64,000 nucleotides of DNA. Origin: Leptospirales bacterium. Its GTDB lineage: Bacteria; Spirochaetota; Leptospiria; Leptospirales; Leptonemataceae. Shown here piece by piece: positions 44,917 through 53,454 of this stretch. Within the stretch, counting starts at the first letter, position 1; each line of letters starts with the position of its first letter. A model generated the notes under the pieces. That model was not told the origin of the DNA, searched no databases, and saw only the letters and a list, made by a program, of their open reading frames with translations. The DNA lies in the NCBI GenBank assembly GCA_019694655.1, contig JAIBBN010000014.1:21062-85061 (forward strand). The letters run 5' to 3'. Made by a program: the position numbers and the translations under genes.

Positions 44917-46281
44917 TCAAGGCGCGATGGCGCGCATCAGCTCCCCGAGTTTGGCGGCGTCAACGATATCAATCGGTCTCGATGAGGCAAAGCTCAGGGC
45001 CTGCGGCGATACTTCGCCCGCAGTGATGACTATGCCGCGGGCGGCGTTCTTCTCGCGCATCAACTCATGGAAATCTCGGACCGTCTTTTCCTGCAAGGCT
45101 TCCTGATCGCGAAGGATCCAGAATAGAGTATAATTCCGACGCATCTGACGACGGCCGCCCTCATCATCGACCGTTAAAGCTTCCGCCGCAGTATCGTTGC
45201 GCAGTCGAAAGGCAGAGATGGAATGCCCCATATTCTCGATCAATTTCCGCGAAAGATTTTCAAATTGTGCGCTGCCGGCGATCACCAGATCCTTTACTGA
45301 ATCGTCGGTGCGCTGTTCCTGATACTGCTTGAGTTTCTCGCGGACATCGCGAAAACCGGGCTTCAATCGCTCGATCAGCTCCCATTGTTTGATCGCCACC
45401 GGCAAATCGCGGCTCTTTTCTGCTGCGGTCGCCAGCAGATAGTTGAGATTGATAAAGGTATCCGTCCCGGCCCGCGCCGTCTTGATGCCGCGATCCAGTT
45501 CCTGCATGGCTCGCGGATAGGCCTCCAGATCTATCAGCGTCAGCCCTTTTGCCAGGATTGCCTTGTCGCGAAGTCCCGGATCGCGTTCGGCCTTGTCCAG
45601 CTCCTTGAGCGCTGGCTCCAGCTCGCCCAGATACCGCATGGTCAAACCCAGAAAGTAGTGGGCCACTGTTTGGTCGTTCTTGAGATTTACAGCCTGCTGC
45701 AAACTGAGCCGGGCATCCTGATGCGCCGATTGGTGGAAGTAAGCCTGACCCAGCAATGCATGTCCGTCCGCAAGGCGCGGATTCAATTCGAGCGCTCGCT
45801 TCAGATAGGGAATGGCGCGCTGGTGCATTCCGCCGCGCACCAGAAGTTCTCCGGTCCGATAAAAAGCCTCAACGTCTTTGCTATCGAGCTGCGTTACAAT
45901 CAGGTATTCGTTCTTGGCTTCTGTCAGGTTTCCGCTTTTTTCCAGCGCCGCTGCCATCGCCTTGCGTACTGCAGCTTCCGTGATTGTCGGCGTCCAGCGC
46001 GCGATCTTCAGACATTGCCTGTATTCAAGGATCGCAGCGCCGCCTTCGCCCATGGCGGAGTGGGTCTGAGCCAGAAGGTAGCGCGCCAAAAAGTTGCGAT
46101 CATCGCGCTCGATGAACTTACGCAATTCGAAGAGCGCCTCGCGATGTGCGCCGCGGCGCACCAGGCGCTCAATGTCTTCGAGCTGGCGCGGGCCGGCCAT
46201 CGTTCGATAGGCATAGTAGCCGCCAACCGCCAGGAAGAACAGGACGGTCACTGCAATGACGATTTCTATCAGGCCAGGCAA
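44917..46281 (-). CDS. Membrane TPR protein with Mrr-like endonuclease domain
   Basis: 454 residues. One N-terminal membrane helix (IEIVIAVTVLFFLAVGGYYAY), then TPR repeats (about 35-325), then a region like the Mrr/REase fold (338-452): AQFENLSRKLIENMGHSI and IVITAGEVSPQALSFAS. The site that carries the catalytic (D/E/Q)xK in active Mrr proteins reads LFWILRDQE here, without the lysine, so it is probably a non-catalytic scaffold. It is the first gene of the minus-strand signalling operon; a sensor or docking role is inference. Confidence 0.7.
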   Translation of the reverse strand: MPGLIEIVIAVTVLFFLAVGGYYAYRTMAGPRQLEDIERLVRRGAHREALFELRKFIERDDRNFLARYLLAQTHSAMGEGGAAILEYRQCLKIARWTPTITEAAVRKAMAAALEKSGNLTEAKNEYLIVTQLDSKDVEAFYRTGELLVRGGMHQRAIPYLKRALELNPRLADGHALLGQAYFHQSAHQDARLSLQQAVNLKNDQTVAHYFLGLTMRYLGELEPALKELDKAERDPGLRDKAILAKGLTLIDLEAYPRAMQELDRGIKTARAGTDTFINLNYLLATAAEKSRDLPVAIKQWELIERLKPGFRDVREKLKQYQEQRTDDSVKDLVIAGSAQFENLSRKLIENMGHSISAFRLRNDTAAEALTVDDEGGRRQMRRNYTLFWILRDQEALQEKTVRDFHELMREKNAARGIVITAGEVSPQALSFASSRPIDIVDAAKLGELMRAIAP

Positions 46282-46420
46282 GGCAGAACTGGCATCGCTG
46301 CCGCGCCCGCGCTCTACAAGCAGATTACGACAGGGCGCCAGTCGCTTTCTGTTTGACAGCGCCGCTATTCTACAATTTCTTACATCGCTGCAGCCTGCCA
46401 GAGGCGGCGCTGCAGCAGAC

Positions 46421-46493
<73 letters not shown>

Positions 46494-46563
46494 TATTTCC
46501 TGTCTGATTCTTTCAATTAGCGCGTCACGTTGACGCGCCGCAAGCCCTGCCCTCTTCTGGCTT

Positions 46564-47373
46564 GTGGGCGCCCGGGATCAAGCGCTGGTTCAGGTCTGCC
46601 TCTTGCCGGAGCCGTGGCGACCGGCCGATGAGGCGCTTCGATTCTGGAACTCGATGCTAGGCGATTTTTGTGAAATCACCTGTTTCGAATTGATCGGCGC
46701 TCCGCGTGATCCGGCCCATCCTCCTGGTCAACGACCGGCAGAACGCAATTTGACCCGCCTTTGCTCGCTGTTACAGTCCGATAGACGACCCTGGGCCTTG
46801 CTTGCAGAAGGCGCAAGTTCAGCGCTTGCCTTGCGGGCTGCTGCTTTGTGCTCCGAAGAGATTCGCGGAATTGCGATCGTCTCGCCGCAATTTTGCTGCC
46901 GGTATCCGCGACTGGCTGCTCTGGCGTCGCACAATCGTTTGCTCTTCTGGTTCTACTGGACGCTGGCCAATCCGGGCGATCGAGCCTGGCATCAGCTGGC
47001 GCGTTATCGGCCAGCGCAAAGCGGAAAGACATGGCCCTGGTTGATGGCCTACATTGGCGAACTGCACGGTGCATCGAATCCCCCCTATGTTGCCGGAGTT
47101 CGGTCGCCGGCGCTGCTAATAGCCGGAGATCTGGATCCCTTGCGGAGCGCCGCCTCCTGCGAGCAGTTGAACGCCAGCCTGCCCTCCAGTCATTTGCTGC
47201 GCACCGCGCACGGCGGCCGATGGCCACAGCGTGAAGATCCGCAGTTGATGCGTTCCGCTCTCAGTCCGTTCTTGCTGCAAGTAACCCGCGAAGCCTGGCC
47301 CGCGGTATTGCGACGTCGTTGGCGCGAATTCTGGCGCAGTTTTCGCGGGGTATCTCCTCCGCGAGGCGCTTGA
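46564..47373 (+). CDS. Alpha/beta-hydrolase-like protein
   Basis: 269 residues from GTG 46564. A weak alpha/beta-hydrolase pattern: LLAEGASSALALRAA could be the nucleophile elbow (G-A-S-S), and LIAGDLDPL the acid-strand turn, with HGG for histidine. The N-terminus is normal-looking, with no signal peptide. The C-terminus is Arg-rich. I do not recognise the family with certainty. It lies between the tRNA and the PilZ gene and could form an operon with the latter (31 bp). Confidence 0.55.
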   Translation: MGARDQALVQVCLLPEPWRPADEALRFWNSMLGDFCEITCFELIGAPRDPAHPPGQRPAERNLTRLCSLLQSDRRPWALLAEGASSALALRAAALCSEEIRGIAIVSPQFCCRYPRLAALASHNRLLFWFYWTLANPGDRAWHQLARYRPAQSGKTWPWLMAYIGELHGASNPPYVAGVRSPALLIAGDLDPLRSAASCEQLNASLPSSHLLRTAHGGRWPQREDPQLMRSALSPFLLQVTREAWPAVLRRRWREFWRSFRGVSPPRGA

Positions 47374-47404
47374 GCGCCGCCAATTTTGCTATGGGAATAG
47401 CATC

Positions 47405-48385
47405 GTGATTCTCAACGAAGAGCGAGTCAACAGCTTCCTGAGCAACGTAGGTCGCGGCTTTCAGCCGCCAGGCGCCGGCGAACTGATTGCATTTGCCGTA
47501 GTGGTCCTGATGATCGTTCTGCTTTTTTCGGCGCTGCCGGTTCTGCGACGGCGTGCACAGCGACGTCGCCAGCAAAGCATTGCACGGAGACTATTCGAAG
47601 AAGCGGCCGACCGCTTGCGGCTATCGCCCGGCGATCGGGCCTTGATGGCAGAGCTTGCGGCATTCAGCCTGTCCCCGGAAGAAATCCATCTGGCGCTGAT
47701 TGACCGCGTCGCCTTCGAACGCTGCGCGCGCGATGCGGCCCAGCGTGGCCTGGACCTCTTGCAGATTCTCTTCTTGCGAATTCGAGCGGAGATGCAAGGC
47801 CGACAGGAAGGCCAGAGCGTTCGGACGACAGCGGACCTGGCGCCCGGAGTTCAGCTGATCGAAACCGACGGCAAAAGCCGTCTCACCGTGCTCCGCATCT
47901 CCGAAGAGGGCTTGTTGTGCGATTTCGATGAACCGCCAGCCACAGGGCGCGATCTGCAATGGCAGTTGGAAAGACCCGATGGGCGATACCGGCTGCGCGC
48001 CGCCGTGCTGCGCGTGGAAGAAGGCCTCGCGCTGGTGCAACACAGTACGGGCGTGCGCCGCGAGCAAAAGCGGAACTTTTTCCGTGTGCCGGTCGCTTTG
48101 CCAGCACGGCTTCAGCTGCGCTATGGTGAAACGACCGATCTGGGAGGCGGCGGGGCCTGCTTGCAGATTCCCGGACATGAGTTTGCCGCCGGAGAACTCC
48201 ACGATTTTGAGCTGTTGCTACCGCGAGCTGACCGGGGAGACGAGCGAATCCGTTGCAAGGCGCGCGTTGTAGAAGCCAGTCGCGGCCCGGCGCGCCTGCG
48301 TATTCAGTTTCTGGAGCTTCGCGAAGGCTATCGCGATCGAATTGTCCGCTATGTGCTTCGCGAAGCGGAACGTATCCGGCGCTAA
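47405..48385 (+). CDS. Membrane-anchored PilZ-domain protein
   Basis: 326 residues. An N-terminal membrane helix (LIAFAVVVLMIVLLFSAL) and basic stretch, a helical middle, and a C-terminal PilZ-like barrel. The arginine motif reads RREQKRNFFRVPV and the second motif TDLGGGGACLQI, close to the RxxxR and (D/N)xSxxG cyclic-di-GMP contacts, with Gly in place of Ser. It could be a c-di-GMP effector; an EAL protein lies 4 kb away. The GTG start at 47405 is 31 bp after the previous gene. Confidence 0.75.
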   Translation: MILNEERVNSFLSNVGRGFQPPGAGELIAFAVVVLMIVLLFSALPVLRRRAQRRRQQSIARRLFEEAADRLRLSPGDRALMAELAAFSLSPEEIHLALIDRVAFERCARDAAQRGLDLLQILFLRIRAEMQGRQEGQSVRTTADLAPGVQLIETDGKSRLTVLRISEEGLLCDFDEPPATGRDLQWQLERPDGRYRLRAAVLRVEEGLALVQHSTGVRREQKRNFFRVPVALPARLQLRYGETTDLGGGGACLQIPGHEFAAGELHDFELLLPRADRGDERIRCKARVVEASRGPARLRIQFLELREGYRDRIVRYVLREAERIRR

Positions 48386-48883
48386 AGGCGACTGAGGCGC
48401 CGGCGATAAACTCCAGAGACGCCTCCCGGAGGATGGCAGAAGAACAGATAAGCGGGCAGGTCGCCGATGCGACCAGAGTCGGTGTAAAGGATGGCAAACC
48501 TTCTCAGGCGGCGACCCGCCCGCACCAGCATCGTAACTACCACATATACGTATAGCAACCCTTTTTCCTGGAATTTTTGCAGCTCTGTAAGCGTCCATGG
48601 CGCCACTTTATTAAGCTGATCTAACGCTCGAATAATAGGCGCCGGAAGTCCATTTTTTTAGATATGTCATTTTTATAAGCGAAATCGAGTCCATCGATCT
48701 ACCACTGCGTATTGAAAGGGCGATTTCAGACATATCTGCCAACCCAATAAACATCTTTTTGCGGCGCAAAAGAATTATGGTGCGCCAGGTACGCCAATTG
48801 CTTAAGCAACTATGCCGGTCAGTAACCGGCAGGCAGAAGCCGCGCAGGGGTTCCGAACCGCTGTTTGGGGGCGGAGGGTTGCC
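48386..48883 (+). other. Non-coding gap with a short ORF of unknown value
   Basis: A 498-bp gap between the PilZ gene and the next phosphatase, locally AT-rich compared with its neighbours. A 40-codon ORF (48433-48555, beginning MAEEQISGQVAD) has GGAGG directly against its ATG, so spacing is wrong for normal initiation; I do not call it a gene. The minus strand has a 47-codon ORF near 48611-48754, also unsupported. The right half holds several inverted repeats, listed separately. Confidence 0.5.
48660..48863 (+). promoter_or_regulatory. Inverted-repeat-rich leader of the GAF-PP2C gene
   Basis: Five inverted repeats in a row: AGATATGTC/GACATATCT (48660-48668, 48729-48737) enclosing GAAATCG/CGATTTC (48681-48687, 48721-48727); TTTTGC/GCAAAA (48757-48771); palindrome TTGCTTAAGCAA (48798-48809); TGCCGGT/ACCGGCA (48813-48831); and CAGGGGTT/AACCGCTG with one mismatch (48845-48863). 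It ends 20 nt before the gene's ATG. I could not match it to a riboswitch class. Confidence 0.45.
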
Positions 48884-50680
48884 ATGATCGAGGTCAAGTA
48901 CGGAAAGCGGAAGGTGGTTAGCTTCCGCGGAAACAAGATGGTCGTCGGCGGTCTGACGGCCAAGAATAAGATCGATATCCTTCTCTATATCAGCAAGGAG
49001 TTCGCCAATATCTCCAATCAATCGGAGCTTTTCGACCGCTTGCTGGCGCTCTGCCAGGAGATCTTCGAGGTAGATAACGTAACTCTGCGTCTCTGGGAGA
49101 ACGAGCTGCTGCGGCCAGTACGCTTTTTGAAGGAAACTTCGCCGCCGCGGCGCGATTTGCACAGCGGCGAGGGCTTTTCGGGGCGCGTCTTTGAGGAGCG
49201 CCAGGCGACCATAATTGCTGACCTGCGTTCCGAGCCGGAACTGATCGATGAAGGCGAAAGTACGCTTTGTACGATTTGCGTCCCAATTCTCTACAAAGAG
49301 AACATCCTTGGCGTGATTGCCATTGAAAAGGACATTCCCTACTTCTACAAAGAAGACGACCTCGAGATCCTCGAAGCAATGGCCAGCCAGCTGGCTCTGG
49401 CGCTTAACGAAGTCCGCCTGATCGAGGGATTGATCGAAGCGCAGAAGCGCATTGATGAAGACCTCAAAATGGGCCGCAATGTGCAGGCTCAAATTGTTAC
49501 TGCCGATCTGCCGCCGTGGAATGGCATCCACTTCGGCTGCTATTACGAGCCAATGGTAGAGGTCAGCGGCGATTACTTTGATGTAATGCGCAGGGGCCCG
49601 TCCACGACGCTGCTGCTGGCCGATGTCTCCGGGCACGGGGTATCCGCAGCGTTGGTCACCGTCACAATCCACCATGAGTTTCGACGCTGCGTGGAACAGG
49701 GCATGGGACTGCCCGAAATCATGGAGGCCCTTGGCGAGTCCATTCGCCCCAAGCTACCGGAGGGCACCTATTTCACGGCGCAGATCGTTCGCGTCTATAA
49801 TGATCAGACCTATTCGATGGTCAACGCCGGCCATCATCGCCTGCTGCACTACGTGGCTGAAGATGCCGACTTCCGTCAAATCGACACAGCTGGCATTCCT
49901 CTGGGTATCATGGAGTCGCGCCGTGCAGACTATCCGGAGGCTTTTGGCCGACTGGCCCCTGGCGACATGTTGGTCATGTACACCGATGGACTGACCGAAC
50001 AGCGCGACCGCGAAGGGCGAGAGCTTGGCTATGAAAAGCCGGTGGCCTGGCTGCGAGAGGCCCGCCTGGCGGCGCAACAGAGCGGCGCAGCCTATGACGC
50101 CCGCGATATCTGTCGCGCCCTCATTGAACGCTGGAAAGATCATGTCAAGGGCGCGCCGCGCGGCGATGACGTAACCGTGCTGCTGGCGATGGTCAATCCT
50201 GGTTACAATGAAGCGGCGGAACTCTTTCGCAAGTCGCGCACCAGCATCGCCCAGAAAAACCCGCACCGAGCCTTTACCTACTCCACGCAGGCTTATCAAC
50301 AGGAGCCCTCCTTGCTGGACAATCTGTTGCTGCTGGCGCGGATGTACTACCGCGAAGCCGACTACAACTCAGCGTCGCGCTATCTGCGCGAATACGTAGA
50401 GTCCAGCGGCGAACGAAGCGCTCAGATCTTTTTCATGCTCGGAAATGTGTACTACAAGGGCGGCGACGTAGCGGCCGCCAAACGCGAATTCAAACAATCG
50501 CTCTCCGTCGATTTTGCCTACAGCGATTCCAGTCTGATGCTGGCTCGCTGCTACCTGAAGGAGAGCCAAAACGCCAAGGCGTTGAAAATTCTGCGACAGG
50601 CCTGCAAGGCCGCGCCTGCCAATGAGCAATTGCGCGCCGCCCTGGCCAATGTCGAAAAAAGGGGCGTTCTGTCTGCCTGA
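48884..50680 (+). CDS. GAF-PP2C phosphatase with C-terminal TPR repeats
   Basis: 598 residues from ATG 48884 (GGAGGG a few bases before; the frame is open to 48812 but would add a leader within the hairpin region). A GAF domain (about 30-190: LRLWENELLRPVRFLKE, LGVIAIEKD), an RsbU/SpoIIE-type PP2C domain (about 220-445: VSGDYFDV, LLADVSGHGVSAAL, MYTDGLTEQ, GDDVTVLLA) and TPR repeats (450-598). It probably dephosphorylates a STAS antagonist. No kinase or STAS partner is adjacent. It precedes the ammonium transporter by 67 bp. Confidence 0.88.
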   Translation: MIEVKYGKRKVVSFRGNKMVVGGLTAKNKIDILLYISKEFANISNQSELFDRLLALCQEIFEVDNVTLRLWENELLRPVRFLKETSPPRRDLHSGEGFSGRVFEERQATIIADLRSEPELIDEGESTLCTICVPILYKENILGVIAIEKDIPYFYKEDDLEILEAMASQLALALNEVRLIEGLIEAQKRIDEDLKMGRNVQAQIVTADLPPWNGIHFGCYYEPMVEVSGDYFDVMRRGPSTTLLLADVSGHGVSAALVTVTIHHEFRRCVEQGMGLPEIMEALGESIRPKLPEGTYFTAQIVRVYNDQTYSMVNAGHHRLLHYVAEDADFRQIDTAGIPLGIMESRRADYPEAFGRLAPGDMLVMYTDGLTEQRDREGRELGYEKPVAWLREARLAAQQSGAAYDARDICRALIERWKDHVKGAPRGDDVTVLLAMVNPGYNEAAELFRKSRTSIAQKNPHRAFTYSTQAYQQEPSLLDNLLLLARMYYREADYNSASRYLREYVESSGERSAQIFFMLGNVYYKGGDVAAAKREFKQSLSVDFAYSDSSLMLARCYLKESQNAKALKILRQACKAAPANEQLRAALANVEKRGVLSA

Positions 50681-50686
50681 AACAAC

Positions 50687-50725
50687 GGCGAGGTTCCGTG
50701 CGTCCCCCTCGCGCGGGACCTCGCC
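50687..50725 (+). promoter_or_regulatory. Long stem-loop between the phosphatase and amt genes
   Basis: GGCGAGGT and onward (50687-50701) pairs with 50711-50725 (ending ACCTCGCC) in a nearly continuous 15-bp stem with a few G-T pairs and a 9-nt loop. No T run follows, so it is more likely an mRNA stabiliser, processing site or attenuator than a terminator. The amt Shine-Dalgarno sequence lies just after it. Confidence 0.5.
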
Positions 50726-50747
50726 GGGCAGCCGGAAGGAGGACTGG

Positions 50748-52208
50748 ATGAACATGCGTGACATTCGCCGCAAATGGAAGCAACGGACCGGGCAATTGGC
50801 CTGCGCCTTGATCTCGTCAGCAATGCTGATCAGCGCCTCCGCGCTATTTGCCGAAGACGAGGCGCCGGACGCCGAGCAGGCGTTGCGTACAGAACTGCAA
50901 TCGCTGCATAGCGCGCTGGATGAGCAGAAAAAGGAAATCGAAGCAGCCCGCAAAGAGAGCGATATGGCCTGGACGATCATCGCCGGCGTGCTGGTCTTCT
51001 TCATGCAGGCCGGCTTCGCTTACGTCGAAGCTGGCTTCATACGGGTAAAGAACGTCGTCAACATACTGGCCAAGAATGTCATCGATTTTGTACTGGGGAC
51101 GATCTTCTTCACCTTGATCGGTTTTGCGATCATGTTTGGTCCGCAGATGCTGAGCGGCATTGGCATAGGCGCGCCGCAATTGGGCAGCGATTTGCTCTGG
51201 ACCGACGGCAAACCTGACACCGAAAAGTTTACGTTTCTTTTCTTTCAACTGGTCTTCTGCGGTACTGCGGCCACCATCGTGTCCGGCGCCATGGCCGAGC
51301 GCACCAAATTTACCAGCTACATCGTCTATACGATGCTGATCTCGGCCTTCGTCTATCCAGTATTTGGCAGCCTGGCGTGGTCATCGCTGTACCCTGGCGG
51401 CGCAGAAAACAAAGGCCTGCTGGCCAACATGGGCTTTATCGATTTTGCCGGATCAACCGTGGTGCACAGCATTGGCGGATGGATTGGACTGGCCGGAGCA
51501 ATTGTCCTCGGACCGCGAATTGGCAAATTTCAGAAGGATGGCCGGATCCTGCCAATCTTCGGGCACAATATCTCCATGGCCACTCTCGGCGTTTTCATCC
51601 TCTGGTTTGGATGGTTTGGCTTCAATCCCGGCAGCACTCTTTCAGTACGCGGCGGACATTTCGCGACCATTGCCGTAACCACCAACATGGCAGCGGCGAC
51701 AGGCGGACTGGCGGCGATGATCACTTCATGGATTCTGTTCCGTCGTCCGGATTTGAGTATGGTATTAAACGGAATTCTGGGCGGTCTGGTAGCAATTACT
51801 TCGCCTTGCTTTAACGTCAGCGTGTTTGGAGCTGCCACAATCGGACTGGTTGCCGGCATTGTCGTGGTGCTCAGCGTAATCTTCTTCGACAAAATCCATA
51901 TCGACGATCCAGTGGGCGCCGTTTCTGTCCATGGCGTCTGCGGCGCCTGGGGAACGCTTTCCGCCGGGTTATTTGCGCATCCGGACTTTGGCGATGGAGT
52001 TGCAGGATTGTTTTATGGCGGCGGCTGGAAGCAGGTCGGCGTGCAGGCGATTGGCATAGGCGTGGCCTTCGCCTGGGCATTCGGCGTCGGCTTGCTCTTG
52101 TTTTTGCTGATGAAATACACAATTGGTCTGCGTGTCAGCGAAGAGGAAGAAGTGGAAGGTCTGGATGTGATTGAGCACGGAAACGAGGCCTATCCCGAAC
52201 ACGGTTGA
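50748..52208 (+). CDS. amt: Ammonium transporter
   Basis: 486 residues from ATG 50748 with GGAAGGAGG upstream. A signal-like segment and a short coiled stretch (ELQSLHSALDEQKKEIEAARKE) precede eleven membrane helices. Conserved: AGFAYVEAGF, VHSIGGWIG (first pore histidine), WFGWFGFNPGS, and VHGVCGAWGTLSAG (second pore histidine). It carries ammonium/ammonia across the inner membrane. The N-terminal coiled stretch is unusual. No glnK/glnB gene follows, unlike many amt loci. Confidence 0.95.
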   Translation: MNMRDIRRKWKQRTGQLACALISSAMLISASALFAEDEAPDAEQALRTELQSLHSALDEQKKEIEAARKESDMAWTIIAGVLVFFMQAGFAYVEAGFIRVKNVVNILAKNVIDFVLGTIFFTLIGFAIMFGPQMLSGIGIGAPQLGSDLLWTDGKPDTEKFTFLFFQLVFCGTAATIVSGAMAERTKFTSYIVYTMLISAFVYPVFGSLAWSSLYPGGAENKGLLANMGFIDFAGSTVVHSIGGWIGLAGAIVLGPRIGKFQKDGRILPIFGHNISMATLGVFILWFGWFGFNPGSTLSVRGGHFATIAVTTNMAAATGGLAAMITSWILFRRPDLSMVLNGILGGLVAITSPCFNVSVFGAATIGLVAGIVVVLSVIFFDKIHIDDPVGAVSVHGVCGAWGTLSAGLFAHPDFGDGVAGLFYGGGWKQVGVQAIGIGVAFAWAFGVGLLLFLLMKYTIGLRVSEEEEVEGLDVIEHGNEAYPEHG

Positions 52209-52228
52209 TGGAGGAGCTATCCTCCATC
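52207..52228 (+). terminator. Hairpin between convergent amt and EAL genes
   Basis: GATGGAGGA, loop GCTA, TCCTCCATC: a perfect 9-bp stem that begins on the amt stop codon and ends 6 bp before the EAL stop. There is no T run on either strand, so termination would need another factor. Confidence 0.45.
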
Positions 52229-52233
52229 GCCAT

Positions 52234-53439
52234 TTAATGCTCGGCGTCGAAGTCCAGGAAAATGTACAGGTCGGAACCCAGCGGGTAGGAGAAGGTCAGC
52301 GTGTGGCGGCGCGTCTCGAAATCGACGTAGCGATTGGAGACTACGCCGCGCTGCACAGCGCGCATGCGCACCACATTGGGAAAGAAATAGGGACGCCAGG
52401 CCCAGTTTTTTCCTCGATATTCAGGATAGAATTTGAATTGGTCGCCGCTGGTTCGGGTAAAGTTGGATGAGCGTTGAATGCCAAGTCCGTCGCAAATAAA
52501 CGCTCGAAAACACTGCGGCGGGAGGAAAGCCGCAATACGACTGAGCGCCTCGTCCAGATTGGATCGCACAAATACCTGCTCGCGTGCAATTACCAGCGCC
52601 AGATAGCGATTCATGCTGTCTTCAATTCGCAGCGTGCTCTCGCTTTTCAACATCGCGCGATAAGTGATATTGTTCAACCCCAGGCGGATGCGTCCCTGGT
52701 GAACGTCCGGCGCTTGAAAATCCTCGCGAGCCTCTGAGAAAAAGAAGCCCTGTACCAGAGAGCCCCCTGCTTCAATGGAATTCTCCAGTTCCACAAGCGT
52801 TTCGACGCCCTCAAATAGCACGGCAACGCCCAGCTCCTGCGAAAACTCTCCTATGTAGCGAATCAAGCGGCGATACTCGGCGCTTTCCACGCTCTTACGA
52901 ATCAATCGAATATCGACTTTGACGAAATCCGGACGCAGACTGATCAATCGATCAAAGTTCGGGTAGCTGAAATCATCTATGGCAATCTTCATGCCGCGTT
53001 CGCGATAGCGATCCAGCAATCGGTTTAGCAAATCGAAGTCTTCGTGACGAATCTCCTCTTCGATGATTTCAATGACTACCTGCTCGGCAGGGAAGCCAGT
53101 TTCGTCTATGATTTGTAAGGTGGGAAAGTCCAGCTCTTCGGCGTAACGAGCGCTGATCCAGCTGGGATGAATGTTCAGAAATAGACGTTCGCTGATGTTC
53201 GCTTCGCGGGCGCGCTGGAGGGACAGGCTGCGCAGCCGACGATCTAGATTGAGCTTTTCTTCGCGCGTGCGGTCAGCGCTGGAAAAGAAGGCGCCCAGAC
53301 TGCGTTGCTCATCGCCAACGCGCAATCGCGCCAGAGCCTCGTAGCCGAAAATCCGGCCGTCCGCCACAGAGATGATCGGTTGAAAAAATGGCTGCAGCGC
53401 GCCGGGCTGTTCCAGAAGAAATTCGGCCGGGGCGCGCAT
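52234..53439 (-). CDS. EAL-domain protein with YkuI-like C-terminal domain
   Basis: 401 residues. The N-terminal EAL domain keeps Glu34 of YEALARL, the Asn of LNIHPS, IEIIEEEI, AIDDF, VKVD, FEGVET and QGFFF, so the residues for metal and cyclic-di-GMP are present; loop 6 reads DDFSYPNFD instead of DFGTGYSS, a change often linked to low activity. The C-terminal part (about 250-401) resembles the PAS-like YkuI_C domain, including NWAWRPYF. It may act as a sensor or weak phosphodiesterase. It follows the DUF4015 gene by 15 bp. Confidence 0.85.
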   Translation of the reverse strand: MRAPAEFLLEQPGALQPFFQPIISVADGRIFGYEALARLRVGDEQRSLGAFFSSADRTREEKLNLDRRLRSLSLQRAREANISERLFLNIHPSWISARYAEELDFPTLQIIDETGFPAEQVVIEIIEEEIRHEDFDLLNRLLDRYRERGMKIAIDDFSYPNFDRLISLRPDFVKVDIRLIRKSVESAEYRRLIRYIGEFSQELGVAVLFEGVETLVELENSIEAGGSLVQGFFFSEAREDFQAPDVHQGRIRLGLNNITYRAMLKSESTLRIEDSMNRYLALVIAREQVFVRSNLDEALSRIAAFLPPQCFRAFICDGLGIQRSSNFTRTSGDQFKFYPEYRGKNWAWRPYFFPNVVRMRAVQRGVVSNRYVDFETRRHTLTFSYPLGSDLYIFLDFDAEH

Positions 53440-53454
53440 AGTTGAAACCTGGCT

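Noticed and set aside
46353..46376. Promoter for the tRNA-Ala gene (TTGACA and TACAAT)
   Set aside because: The two boxes are only 12 bp apart, too close for a sigma-70 promoter; other pairings score poorly.
48481..48560. Possible c-di-GMP riboswitch (GGCAAACC-like string)
   Set aside because: A short match only; the second conserved block and pairing of a GEMM riboswitch do not follow.
48611..49675. 354-codon minus-strand frame across the phosphatase gene and leader
   Set aside because: It overlaps the GAF-PP2C gene antisense. Its last 47 codons fall in the non-coding region but have no ribosome-binding site.
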